From Pratylenchus scribneri (Eukaryota; Nematoda; Chromadorea; Rhabditida; Pratylenchidae), in assembly GCA_030063045.1 (NCBI GenBank), contig JAQSEB010000177.1, positions 186,001 through 250,000 on the forward strand: a stretch of DNA of 64,000 nt. The letters are read 5' to 3'. Below are positions 47,762 to 58,664 of the stretch, one piece after another (the first letter of the stretch is position 1; the number at the start of each line of letters is the position of its first letter). The position numbers and the translations under genes were made by a program. The notes beneath the pieces were generated by a model. The model worked only from the letters and a program-made list of their open reading frames with translations, had not been told where the DNA came from and did not search any database.

Positions 47762-50700
47762 CTATTTCCTTTTGGCCAACATTGAATCAATCCATTGTTG
47801 AGGAATCGATTTTTGGGCCACAAATTGTGAAACTTCTTTGCTGGTAATCTGTGAAAGAATGGAAATTATTTTGATTATATTTTATCAATGGAATTTAATT
47901 TTTAGCCGAAATAATTAGATAATGTCTTTTCTTATTGTGGTTTTAGAATGATTTAACTCATTTTCTAAAAAATCGATTTTTATGCGAAAATATATAGTCT
48001 AATGAGCCGCTTGAAATCAGCTTTAGACAAATCCTTAACAACCTTTAGATCCCAAAACCCTTATAATAAGATTTGAAAGAGTTCATCGAAATCGAGATGC
48101 GTTGATTGATTTATTATAGCCCTTGCCTTAAATTTTTATTGAAAGCTATTTCAGAAAAAAAAAACATTTTTAAAAGTTGGGGCCCCCGGAAAATTGCATT
48201 TTTTAGGGTTGGGGGTCCCCCAGAAAATTGCATTTTTTAGGGTTGGGGGGTCCCCCAGAAAATGCATTTTTAGGGTTGGGGGGTCCCCCAGAAAATGCAT
48301 TTTTAGGGGTAACATGCATTTTGAAATAACATTACATGCATTTTAAAATAACGTTACATGCATGCATTTTTTAGCTTCGGGGGGTCCCCCAGAAAATGCA
48401 TTTTTAGGGTTGGGGGGTCCCCCAGAAAATGCATTTTTAGGGTTGGGGGGTCCCCCAGAAAATGCATTTTTTAGGGGTAACATGCATTTTGAAATAACAT
48501 TACATGCATTTTAAAATAACGTTACATGCATGCATTTTTTAGCTTCGGGGGGTCCCCCAGAAAATGCATTTTTAGGGTTGGGGGTCCCCCAGAAAATGCA
48601 TTTTTAGGGTTGGGGGGTCCCCCAGAAAATGCATTTTTAGGTTCGGGGGGTCCCCCAGAAAATGCATTTTTTAGGTTCGGGGGGTCCCCCAGAAAATGCA
48701 TTTTTTAGTTTCGGGGGGTCCCCCAGAAAATGCATTTTTTAGGTTCGGGGGGTCCCCCAGAAAATGCATTTTTTAGCTTCGGGGGGTCCCCCAGAAAATG
48801 CATTTTTTAGGTTCGGGGGGTCCCCCAGAAAATGCATTTTTTAGCTTCGGGGGGTCCCCCAGAAAATGCATTTTTTAGGTTCGGGGGTCCCCCAGAAAAT
48901 GCATTTTTTAGGTTCGGGGGGTCCCCCAGAAAATGCATTTTTTAGGTTCGGGGGGTCCCCCAGAAAAATTGCAATTTATTGAAAATAAAAATATTTTTCT
49001 TTGAAATTAATTACAATTTAATATATACCATTGCCACTCCGAGTTCATCAAATTCCCGTTTTGTGCGTTCAATGCTGCCAAAATCCAATCCTTTGCTACA
49101 ATCCGTGATGACGGCAGTAAGGAAGCCGGCTTTGACCGCATCCCGGGCCGTCCATGCCACACAAATATCCAAAGCCAGACCACAAATAAAAACCAATTTT
49201 ACGCCATTTTTGTGCAATTCCTCCTCCAATTCAGTTCTAAAAATATTAATAAAAATTCATTTAAAATGAAAATCAAATTTACTTATTTTCGCCTTGATTA
49301 TCCACAAATGCGGAATAGGATTCAGAAAATTTGGATGTTCCTTTCCGAATGTATTTGGCCCCTTGTACTTGCTTTAATTTTGGATAGATCTGGAAAATTT
49401 TTGCCATATAATACTTTCATAAGTGAGATTAATTGGATATTTACTGTTTATTAGAGAATCCGAAAATTGGAATGCATTTAAATTTAGTAACTTTTGGAAC
49501 CATTTTATAGCCTTGATTTGGATGAATCGATGTAAGAATTAGTGAATTTGATTGGAAATTATTGCAAAATGGTATTTCCAAAAAAAGTAAAAAAAATGGG
49601 CCAAAATCGGCAGTTTAGATTTTTGGGCGTTTCTTGACCATAACTTACTGGCCAATTATATTTTGAACAATTAATTTTGATATTGAAATGGTCTGCATAA
49701 AAAGATTTACTAATAATATTAAAGTTTTATTAATATGATGGAAAAATGTTGAAATATTTGCCCAAAATGCGAAATTTGTCTGCCCCAACATATATTGAAT
49801 GTCGAAATTTTTGCAGTAATTTACCTCGGCTCCCCATGTTCCCTGTACACAATGTGTCGGATATAAAGCCTTAAAAAATGAATTTTCTAATTTTTCCATC
49901 TTATTTTTAATTAACCTGTTCAATTGGAGGAATCTCAAATTTCAATGTTTCTCCAATTTGGATTTTTTCCTTTTCACAGTCAATTTTTGTCAATTTACGA
50001 TCAGGGTCATGGCGATTTTCGATGAACGAAATGTGATTTGGTGGATGCCTGAATATATTTTTTAAAATGTTTTTTCGACATTGATGCAAAAATATGGCCT
50101 CGATATTCCAATATTGAAATTAAATTGAATGAACCGTACCCTCTCAAAAAATCTAATCGGGTTTTGGGCCATAGCTCTGGGAAATAATATTCAAAAACTT
50201 TAAAGTGCTATCTACAAAGGAGCTTTTCAAATTTCATTAAATCCAAATTTAAAAAATTAGTATATATATTTAAGTATAATAACTCGAATTTTTTTTTGAA
50301 GGAAAAGAACTTTAATTTTCTACAAGGTTTATTTTTTTAATAAAATTTAATAAAGGCCAAACGCCAAATGATAGAGGAAACTTATTAGAACTTTCGGAGG
50401 TATATATTTTTTCATATTGGTTATTGCTTTTTTGGGCTATGATCAAATACAAAAACCAATCCTGGTACCAAATTGACTCTTTTCCTTAATTGGAAACTCT
50501 TTCTGTCCTCTTTTTTCTTCAAATTTTCAAAAATAGAGGATGAATCTACGAAATAACCTAAATATCCAACGAAAAAACATTTGAAAATGTTCGAACCTAG
50601 TCCCTGGTTAATTAGATGGTAAATTTTAATTTCATTATATTATTGATAATTTTATAACAATTAAAAAAGTAACCAATCCATTGTGTAGAAAATGGTGTTA

Positions 50701-50900
50701 AAGCTTTCGGCCTGAGAAAGAAGCATATTTAATGGTTCAACGGCCTCATCCGGATCCTGGCCGGCCGGTCCATTCTAAAAATAATTTTAAAAATTTATTA
50801 AAACTGTCGAATATTTTGGCCATGCCTTAATTGACAAAGAACCGTTGACAAAATCATTCTGGAAATCAACCACAATAATCGCCGAATTTTTTAACTCCAT
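47762..50900 (-). CDS. pnc-1: Nicotinamidase (PNC-1 type)
   Basis: Hydrolyses nicotinamide to nicotinate in NAD salvage; invertebrates use this instead of NAMPT. Exons: 50900-50826, 50774-50674, 50048-49916, 49869-49825, 49389-49283, 49236-49029 and 47848-47762; 251 residues, in phase. Catalytic residues are all present: Asp12 in VVDFQNDF, Lys134 in IRKGTSK and the nucleophile Cys179 in GLALDICVAW. The metal-binding motif is DWHPPNH (about 58-64), and YPTHCVQGTWGAE is also conserved. Intron 1 uses a GC donor (AAG|GCATGG); it is supported because the joined residues align with family spacing without a gap. The last intron holds a GC-rich minisatellite. C. elegans pnc-1 encodes longer isoforms; no signal peptide is seen here. 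Confidence 0.93.
48180..48968. repeat. 33-bp minisatellite with GGGGGGTCCCCC palindrome
   Basis: About 20 units of GGGGGGTCCCCCAGAAAATG plus 'cattttttaggttc'. Two copies of an inserted block of about 70 bp ('ggtaacatgcattttgaaat') lie at about 48307-48375 and 48475-48543, so the first two-unit block was itself duplicated. Located in the last nicotinamidase intron. Confidence 0.95.
50120..50470. repeat. M6-like inverted-repeat element in nicotinamidase intron 2
   Basis: 'gttttgggccatagctc' at the left, mirrored by 'gcttttttgggctatgatc' at the right, with mirrored 'ggagcttttc' and 'gaggaaactt'-like interior. Confidence 0.5.
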
Positions 50901-51110
50901 TTTAATATGGAACTGATTAATCTATCTCTGCTGAACTGAAAATTAAATAATTTCGGGTAATTTAATTATTAAAAAGCTCCAATTTTATTTGTTTTTAATT
51001 TAAAAAACTCATGCCCTCTATTTAATTGGCAAACGTTTTATTTAAATGCCAATGCCAACTAGCATGTTGTGAAAATAATGGCAATAATTTGTTTTTTTTT
51101 TATCATATAT

Positions 51111-52645
51111 ATCGAAAACGGGAGATTGGGAAGTTGTGTTATCCTAGACTTTTATTTGCCCAAATTAATTCAAGTTAAATTTGCCTAAGGCAAATTTAAA
51201 TATGTGAATTGATTGGCAATTTGGTTGACTCAATAAATGGCAATTCACAATCCCTTAGGTTCTTTTTCGGTTGCAATGGCCCAATTATTCAAATAAATAT
51301 AGCAATACTGGATGGGGATAAAAGGGTTGATTGGATATTACTGTGGGCGATGATTCGCCTATTAATTGCTTGGGGAATGGGTTGAAAGATTTAGGATGGA
51401 AGGTCAACAATTAAACAAATTATTTGGCGATGATTCGCTAATAATTGTTTATAGGGAATTGATATCAAGGCTGGGGAATTATCGAATATTCAGGGGAACG
51501 GATTTGATAATCCGACAAATTGGTAAATGAAATATAAATGGGAAATGGAAAAGCGAAGATTCGCTTTAAGGATTGATTGGGGAATAAGGATATGAACGTC
51601 GATATAAACAATGGCAGAATATGCAGGCGAAGATTCGCCTTTACGCGATCTTAGTTATGAAATTGAATGTGAATTTGGGGGAAAAGATATTTGTTGTGAC
51701 CGCGCAAATTCGATGGAAATTTGCTATTAAAACCGAGCAAATTAAATGGTAATTTGCAATTGAGACCGCGCAAATTTGATGTTAAATTTGCTGTGAATGA
51801 ATTTGGGAAATCCGCGCAAATTTGATGGTAATTTGCTGTTGTTGACTTAATTAAACAATTCAGAGTAGTTCGTGAATTGTCCCGCGAAGATTAGATAATC
51901 TTCTTAACCGCGCAATTTGATGTTAAATTGCTAGGATATAATTCTATTTCCTTAACCCAAAAAGTCAGAGTAGTTCGTAACTAATTGAGGCTAATTCTAT
52001 AGGCTTAAATCCTTATTCTAAAGCCTAGAGCTGAGTCGTTTGGCTAAAGAATGTCCTAAAGCTTAGAGCTGAGTCGTTGAGCTATAGGGTCCCTATTAGT
52101 AGAGCTGAGTCTTTGCTAAAGGGGTAGGAAATAAATTAACAATTTATTTTCCAAAACGCTGAAGCGAATATTGTTGATTGAAATTGGAATGAATAATGGA
52201 ATTGGATGGGAATCGTTTATTGTGGATGTGGGCGTTGCCTTTCTCTTCCTCTTCCATCTTCTCATCCTTCTTTTTTGTTGTAACATTAGGCCAAGTCGCC
52301 ATGGGGCACAGACACATTGAAGGGGGCAAATATTTGGGGCGGATGAGGGCAAAAAGGCATTTGAATGGGAAGAGCATTGTTGGGGGCAAGGAGGTGAAAG
52401 GATCGGCCGATGATGGGAAGAGATGTTGTTGGTCGGGGGCGCATTGGGGCATATGCGAAGAGGCCAATATTGATGGGAAAATGACGCTTTAATCTTGAAA
52501 GGGAATGGATGGATTAAAGGTGGAAGATTCCACCGGCAATAATAGAAATGAAAATGGAAATTGAATGGGCAAAGAATTGCCAATCGATGGGAAGAATTGG
52601 ATGGGCCAAATTAAATTATGAATAAAATCGCAAAGATTTGCGACA
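51111..52645 (-). repeat. 3' LTR of the Bel/Pao element
   Basis: Minus-strand ends TGTCGCAAA and TTTTCGAT. It contains a chain of short hairpins (for example GGCGATGATTCGCC at 51346-51359) and three 'gagctgagtc' motifs near 52030-52100. Frames inside it of up to 155 residues, duplicated in the other LTR, are not considered genes. Confidence 0.95.
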
Positions 52646-52657
52646 CTCCCACCAAAG
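52646..52657 (-). other. Polypurine tract of the Bel/Pao element
   Basis: Minus-strand CTTTGGTGGGAG directly before the 3' LTR. A second copy sits 75 bp further inside at about 52721-52732, within a 25-bp direct repeat that includes the LTR edge. Confidence 0.75.
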
Positions 52658-52689
52658 AAAAATTCATGACGGCCGAGACAAAATAAAAT

Positions 52690-53667
52690 CTAGAAATGAA
52701 AATCGCAACGATTTGCGACACTCCCACCAAAGAAATTCATAACTTCATTTATCTCGCTGTCATTCAAGTGCTTCATTGACGGTTGTCGTATCGCCTTTGT
52801 AGAATATTCATCCTTTGATGATTCTGTTGTTCTTGACTGTTGCTTTGTAGAATATTCATCCTTTGATGATTCTGTTGTTCTTGACTGTTGCTTATGAACA
52901 TTTGACCATTGTTTCGTTGCTTGTTTGATTGGCTCCAAATCAGAGTTGATACTGGGTATATCGATAGACATCGACCCTCCCGACTTCAAAAAAATGAGAA
53001 TTGTCGGCATTGCTTTGTAGTGCCATTGACTTGAAAGTAATGATCGTAATTGCTTCAACGATTCTGATATTGTTATGATTAACATTTCATTGATTTGAAT
53101 ATTCGTATTCGGAGATCCTTCAGAGCATACTTTATTTTGAAATTCAATTTTTTCGATGTTTTCTTTTAACAAGGATTCTCCAGAAAACTGATTGACTTGA
53201 TGCATTTTGCCATCCATCATGATATTGGTGTGCTGGCGCAATTCGTAATCACCTTCTTTACATTTTGGGTGGAAAACAAAAATTATTGATTCAAGAAATG
53301 CCAAGATTGGCTCAATTTCTGCAAGTGTGACATTCGCTGGGATGAACTTAAAATATTTTCCGTTGGATGGAATAAAACCAAAGGATTTTGGTTTTGAACA
53401 TTTCCAATATTCCAGAATCGTATGTGAGATCCACCTTACTTCCAGATATTCGATATTGACTAATTTCCTAATAAAAATTGTATGATTCAGATGTGTGAAA
53501 TCATTGCTCAAGAATGAGTCCGAAATATAATCCCAAATCAATTTCGAATAAGACTGGAAAGCCTGCTTGGTCAAAGAATAGAAATTTATTTTGCAATTGT
53601 GATTCAAGCTGAGAAGTTCGTACTCTACCGTCAAGATTGACAGAAAATTCTCTTTCAAAGATTGCAA
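52690..53667 (-). CDS. Bel/Pao downstream frame, env-like or accessory
   Basis: A 325-residue frame overlaps the 3' end of the main polyprotein by 167 bp in another frame. It shows Cys-poor mixed hydrophobic segments and a 16-residue tandem duplication (QQSRTTESSKDEYST twice). No recognised domain. Its position after the polymerase region suggests a remnant env-like or accessory product; whether it is expressed by frameshift, splicing or its own start is not evident. Confidence 0.5.
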   Translation of the reverse strand: MQSLKENFLSILTVEYELLSLNHNCKINFYSLTKQAFQSYSKLIWDYISDSFLSNDFTHLNHTIFIRKLVNIEYLEVRWISHTILEYWKCSKPKSFGFIPSNGKYFKFIPANVTLAEIEPILAFLESIIFVFHPKCKEGDYELRQHTNIMMDGKMHQVNQFSGESLLKENIEKIEFQNKVCSEGSPNTNIQINEMLIITISESLKQLRSLLSSQWHYKAMPTILIFLKSGGSMSIDIPSINSDLEPIKQATKQWSNVHKQQSRTTESSKDEYSTKQQSRTTESSKDEYSTKAIRQPSMKHLNDSEINEVMNFFGGSVANRCDFHF

Positions 53668-56600
53668 ATCCTTGTTGGATTATGACCAAATCCTTGGAAC
53701 ATGATGCTACAAATTCGAGTTTGTCTTTGAAGGTCAATGATAATTCTGAATGAGAACTAAGCCATTCCTTCCTATACAATATTCCGTTCATAGATATGAA
53801 CTTTTTGAATGTGTAATTTTCATCAGAATACCAAATACTAGTTCCTTGCGAATTTGAGACTGGCCAAATAAGCAAAGATTTGCTTTTGAGTTGGCAATTT
53901 CCATTGGAAGATTGACAATGGTTCAAATCGTCAACGGATAACACCACAATTTCGTTGCCAGGTTTGCTGATCAATATGATGTTCCTCATTTGTTCAAATT
54001 CAAATATGTGTCTGGCTGTTATTGTTCCTTCGGGATTTCCAAATAATATGTTTTGTTCATCACAGTTCTTTGTTTGATTCGTTTCTTCCCTATCTTCTTT
54101 TGTTTTAGGAACGATTTGCTCCTTCGATGTATCGAATGGATCATTTAATAGATTCATCCAACAAATGACTGAGCTTTCTATAACTGTGCTTTCGGAATTT
54201 TGGAATTGATATTCCTTCCGTTCCGGTCTATATAAAATCAATTGTAATTCTTCCGATCTATCCACAAAGATTTGCGATAAGTTTGAATATGCGTTAATTT
54301 CTCGAGTAAATTGAATGATATGATTCGTTTGTTCCTTTTCTTTAATCTTCTGATCACAAAATTCTACATCATGATTGAATGTTTGACTTTTCGCATTGCC
54401 TTTTAACTCCAAATTTTTCAAGTGATTGACAGTGCGTTCAATTTCCTGTTTTTCTTTGATAAGAAACTTTTCAGCTGCGCTCCTTTTATCAAATGATAAT
54501 TCAGGCACTTCTTCAATCAATTTCTTGATCTGTTCTTTGTGGCTTAATGGAAGACCTGTAGTCCAATCCAACTCAAGATTGAGCGCCTTCAATGTTCCCT
54601 TTTTTGGGTTCTTAAAATGTTCTACTGCTCTTAGTACATAAGCCATAGTATTTCTGATTCTTCTGAATTGTGAAAATCTTTCCCATTGGATAATGGGTTC
54701 AGGCTGTTCTGTTTTTATGGCTAAGCTCATTTCCAAACAAGTATTCTTAGGCTCTTCAAGCTCAAATTTTTCGGGATCGAATTCTTTGATGCTTGTGGGC
54801 CATTCTTCTTTCTTCTTTGAAAGCCAAGCTGGGCCTTCAAGCCAAATTTTATCCCAACATAGATCTGTTGGATACTTTCCTCTATTGGCATAATCCGCGG
54901 GGTTATCTTTTCCTGGAACGTGCGAAATTCGGAATTGCTTTTTGCGGATTGTCTTGATTCGATTGTTTACGAATCTTTCCTTCTCTCTCTGAGAATTCAG
55001 AAAGTCATTAACATCCGCACTGTCTGACCATAACCGAATTTCATCAATCTTGATTTCCCTTTCCAATTCCTTCTTGACAAAACTGATGTTGTCCGTGCAG
55101 ATTTTCATTGCATGCAGTTCAAGTTTGGGAATGGTTCGTTTGCTTTTTGGAATCGATGCAGGCACCATTAAACTTTTTACGAATGCTATATAGCTGTGGA
55201 TGATTCCATCTTCTTCGATGATTCGAAGATAAAATACTAATCCAATTTTGGAAGCATAAGCAAATTCATGCAACTCATATTTCAAACTCTGCTTTCTGGA
55301 ATAATTTCCGTAGCGACGAGTGAAATCAATTCGTTGCTCTTTCCAAGTTTTCATAATTCCATGCCATTCTTTGGAATGTTCTTCACTCACAACCGTATCC
55401 CAGTCCAACTTCTTTTCTGCTTCCACCTTTTGACGCAACAATTTGCATCTCAGTACCACCGGACTGATTATACCCAATGGGTTATATGGGCGAGCAGTTT
55501 GGGACAAGATTGTCCTTCTTGTGACTGGTTTATTCTTGGGAAATTCTGGTAGCTGGATAGCTAATGAGTCCATGACTGTGTTCCAAATTAATCCCAATAA
55601 TTTGGTTTCTTTCTTATCTCTTCGATTGCATTCCGGTATTTGTTTGATTTCTTGCCAAGCATTGCTTGTGAATTCTCTCACATTCATTGTTGCTTCCTTG
55701 CAAACCCCTTTCAAGAATTCATACGTTTCATAAACTTTGACTGGTTCGTCCAGTCCAATAAGCATATTGTCCAAATATGTGTCACTTTCCAGTTGGCGAA
55801 TGATTTCGCTATCATATTTTTCGTAATGTTTATTTAGGACGATCCCTAAATGAGCTGGGCTACATATGACTCCAAAAGTGACTCGATTAAATCGATATTC
55901 TGCGACTGGACTTGATGAGTTCATGGGATCAGTGTACCAGAGGAATCTAAGCACGTCTCTGTCCTTTTCATTAATTGCGATTTGTAAGAAAGCCTTCTCT
56001 ACATCACATGTCATCAAGAATGGCTTTAATCTGGCTCGCAGGAGGATTCCCGCTAAATCATTATAAGTCTTTGGTCCCTTTTTCAAGCATTGATTTAAAC
56101 TTGGGGTTCCTTTTTTCGGTTTTGCGTTCGCAGCAAAGACAATACTTAGCTTTGTAAATTCTTTGTCCTTCCTTTCCACAAAATGATGGGGTAAATAATG
56201 GAGTTTGTTCTCGAAATTTCCGTTACGATTAACGGGCGGAACTCTCTCAATGATTCCCTTCTGAAGTTGGTCCTGAATGATTTCATCATACTGCTTCAAT
56301 AGGGCAGGCTTTTCAGCTAATTTCTTGTGAATCGACTTCAATCTATACAATGAATTGAAGTAATTGTCGGGATGATTTTCAGCTTCTTCATTCCAACACA
56401 ATTTCACTTCATATCGTTCTCCATTGAAGACAAGATTATCTTCAAACTCTTTCCTTTCCAACTCATCATCATCTGCCTTCGCATCTCCAAGTCCTATAGT
56501 CTCTAGTTTCTGATGTCGATCGACGATTCGATCAAGTTCAGAATCTTTCAACTCTTTCATTCCGGGAAAGTTCCCTTCGAATTCAATTTCGTTTTCCTCT

Positions 56601-58264
56601 GTGGAAGCTGATGCGAAAGTTGAGTTCATATTTTGATCACATTTCTCAACCTTTCCTTCACCGGAAATGATTTTCCCTAATTTCGAATCCGAAATCCAAA
56701 ATCCATTAGCTAATTGGATCTCCGGCTTGATTCCCATGCGATTATAGAAATCGCCTCCAATCAACAATGCTGGTTCACTCATAACCGGAGGAATCCGGAT
56801 TTTATTTGCCAACAATTTATTCAAGTCACGCTTGCTGAATGGTACATGTGGCAATTTTGGCATAACCTTTTCCATTCTGTGAGCTTTCATGATCATGTCT
56901 ATCTTTTTTCCTTTTAATCCGAATTCGACTACAGTAGTTTGAAAGTTGCCCAATTTTACACCACCTAGACCTGTGGCTTCAAACTTGACTTCTCCGATCT
57001 CTCTTAATTTCAACTCTTTGATAAGAGTCTGGGAGATGTAGCTTTTTTCGCTCCCATCATCGAGAAAAACGTGGACTTTTCTCTTCAACTTCGGATTCTC
57101 AGTATTGTAGATTGTCACTTTTGCGCATTTCAATAATGATCGAGTGGACTTTGGATCTTTCAGACAACTTCGATAAGTTAGAACTGAAATCGACTCTTCA
57201 ATTTCCGATGATTCGGAATTCTGATCGAAAGCGGAAGCTGTGATTTTCGTTTCTTCTTCAACCGTTGATACGGTTTGAGTTTCTTTCGATCGATCCTTTT
57301 CTTGTTTTCGACAGATGGCTGGATTATGTTTTGGACGGCTGCAAAGAAAGCATCGTTTCCGATAATCAAAACAATCCTTCGAAACATGTCCTTCTTTCAA
57401 ACAACAATAGCATAAGTGGAGTTCTTCCATCCGCTTTTTTCGATCTTCGACACCTTTGTATTGGTCACAGTCTATTGCAAAGTGAGATCCTTTGCAGAAT
57501 TGACAAGTGTTTCTAAACTGACTTCGGCTCTGACTTGAAGATCGGCTTTTGGTTTGACTGCCTTCAGGATGTTCTTTCTTTTCATTCGTGCAGGATGAAC
57601 TTTGCCTTCTAGATGAATTAGAATTTTGACTTGCGTTATTTCCGTTTGACTGGGATGATCGAGAACTTGACGGATGATTCCGTGACCTCGAATCATTTGG
57701 GCTTAGACCGGGGTCCTCACTCGATTCTGTTGATCGAGAATTGGGCCGAGGAATCGGTGATCTTGAAACTGTTGGACTTCGGCTTATGCTATTTCTATTC
57801 TGGCTTGATTGAGATGATCGAGAGTTGGACCGATGATTCGGTGTTCTCGATCTATTTTTTCTACAGTCGGTCTTGAAAATTGATCGACCTATTAATAAGA
57901 GATAAATATTCTCTTTCAAAACTTGATATTGATTTAAGCGATGATTCGCTTTTGAAAGGAATTTTCTTAGCTCGTTTCCATCTATAGCTAGTCGGTAGGC
58001 TAGTTGAAAGTCAGCCTTTTCTTCCAGGGGTAAACTGTCCAACATTCTTGCATAACCTAATTTGCCTGCTTCGATTTCTTCAATTTGGACTTCGATTTCA
58101 TCAATTATTTCTTTGATAGTTTCATATTTGACGGAGAAAAAGTGCTTTTGTTCCGGAGTGGTTATTTGATCAGGAACCTCAGGAACGTCGTGTTCGAAAA
58201 CAATATCTATTGCATCTCTCGCAGTGAGGATACGGTCAACAAAATCGTCGGGTATAAGTGGCAT
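53501..58264 (-). CDS. Bel/Pao Gag-Pol polyprotein without integrase
   Basis: One open frame of 1587 residues. Order: short Gag (to about 140) with helical Glu-rich segments; a Ser/Arg-rich linker; three zinc knuckles at about 250-316 (CQFCKGSHFAIDC, CYCCLKEGHVSKDC, CFLCSRPKHNPAIC); aspartic protease with LDDGS near 404; reverse transcriptase at about 680-900 with CDVEKAFLQI and active-site YLDN near 830; RNase H at about 1000-1130 with KLELHAM, WSDS and NPAD. The first RNase H acidic position reads FAYAS, with Tyr where related elements have Asp. After about 1270, where integrase should begin, the sequence passes into an unrelated Cys-containing region that may be env-derived. No integrase motifs were found. 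Confidence 0.92.
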   Translation of the reverse strand: MPLIPDDFVDRILTARDAIDIVFEHDVPEVPDQITTPEQKHFFSVKYETIKEIIDEIEVQIEEIEAGKLGYARMLDSLPLEEKADFQLAYRLAIDGNELRKFLSKANHRLNQYQVLKENIYLLLIGRSIFKTDCRKNRSRTPNHRSNSRSSQSSQNRNSISRSPTVSRSPIPRPNSRSTESSEDPGLSPNDSRSRNHPSSSRSSQSNGNNASQNSNSSRRQSSSCTNEKKEHPEGSQTKSRSSSQSRSQFRNTCQFCKGSHFAIDCDQYKGVEDRKKRMEELHLCYCCLKEGHVSKDCFDYRKRCFLCSRPKHNPAICRKQEKDRSKETQTVSTVEEETKITASAFDQNSESSEIEESISVLTYRSCLKDPKSTRSLLKCAKVTIYNTENPKLKRKVHVFLDDGSEKSYISQTLIKELKLREIGEVKFEATGLGGVKLGNFQTTVVEFGLKGKKIDMIMKAHRMEKVMPKLPHVPFSKRDLNKLLANKIRIPPVMSEPALLIGGDFYNRMGIKPEIQLANGFWISDSKLGKIISGEGKVEKCDQNMNSTFASASTEENEIEFEGNFPGMKELKDSELDRIVDRHQKLETIGLGDAKADDDELERKEFEDNLVFNGERYEVKLCWNEEAENHPDNYFNSLYRLKSIHKKLAEKPALLKQYDEIIQDQLQKGIIERVPPVNRNGNFENKLHYLPHHFVERKDKEFTKLSIVFAANAKPKKGTPSLNQCLKKGPKTYNDLAGILLRARLKPFLMTCDVEKAFLQIAINEKDRDVLRFLWYTDPMNSSSPVAEYRFNRVTFGVICSPAHLGIVLNKHYEKYDSEIIRQLESDTYLDNMLIGLDEPVKVYETYEFLKGVCKEATMNVREFTSNAWQEIKQIPECNRRDKKETKLLGLIWNTVMDSLAIQLPEFPKNKPVTRRTILSQTARPYNPLGIISPVVLRCKLLRQKVEAEKKLDWDTVVSEEHSKEWHGIMKTWKEQRIDFTRRYGNYSRKQSLKYELHEFAYASKIGLVFYLRIIEEDGIIHSYIAFVKSLMVPASIPKSKRTIPKLELHAMKICTDNISFVKKELEREIKIDEIRLWSDSADVNDFLNSQREKERFVNNRIKTIRKKQFRISHVPGKDNPADYANRGKYPTDLCWDKIWLEGPAWLSKKKEEWPTSIKEFDPEKFELEEPKNTCLEMSLAIKTEQPEPIIQWERFSQFRRIRNTMAYVLRAVEHFKNPKKGTLKALNLELDWTTGLPLSHKEQIKKLIEEVPELSFDKRSAAEKFLIKEKQEIERTVNHLKNLELKGNAKSQTFNHDVEFCDQKIKEKEQTNHIIQFTREINAYSNLSQIFVDRSEELQLILYRPERKEYQFQNSESTVIESSVICWMNLLNDPFDTSKEQIVPKTKEDREETNQTKNCDEQNILFGNPEGTITARHIFEFEQMRNIILISKPGNEIVVLSVDDLNHCQSSNGNCQLKSKSLLIWPVSNSQGTSIWYSDENYTFKKFISMNGILYRKEWLSSHSELSLTFKDKLEFVASCSKDLVIIQQGFAIFEREFSVNLDGRVRTSQLESQLQNKFLFFDQAGFPVLFEIDLGLYFGLILEQ

Positions 58265-58649
58265 ATTTCAATTAATTTAAATTTAGAAAATGATTTTTCA
58301 AATTTAAACTTTCAAGCAAGAAAAATTTTAAATTCAATCAGGAAAATTTCTTGGAAAATGATTTTTCCAAATTTAATATCAAATTGAAATTTTTTATTCA
58401 AATTTTTAGCGCAGGCTGTGGTCGATGGATTTTATATAGAATTTATTCAAAGGATTTCAAATTGTTGAGAAGATTCTCAATTTGAAATTTGTCAATTTTT
58501 ATTTATTCCTTTGTCCTTTGGATTAGAAACTGGATTTGATTTGACCAAATTGATTAAAGAATTTCTAAAGATTTAAAAATTCTTTAAATGTATTGATTGT
58601 TTTCAACAAGCAACCCTCCCCACTAAAAAAAGCTGGGTTAGCAACCTAT

Positions 58650-58662
58650 CCAAGGGTCGCCA
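58650..58662 (-). other. Primer-binding site of the Bel/Pao element
   Basis: Minus-strand TGGCGACCCTTGG starts 2 bases after the 5' LTR. TGGCGACC is the usual Bel/Pao primer site and suggests a tRNA ending in GGTCGCCA (tRNA-Arg type; inferred). Confidence 0.7.
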
Positions 58663-58664
58663 CT

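Noticed and set aside
52116..52583. 155-residue minus frame duplicated at 59670-60137
   Set aside because: It is inside the LTRs, low in complexity, and differs only by the single LTR substitution; no sign of coding.
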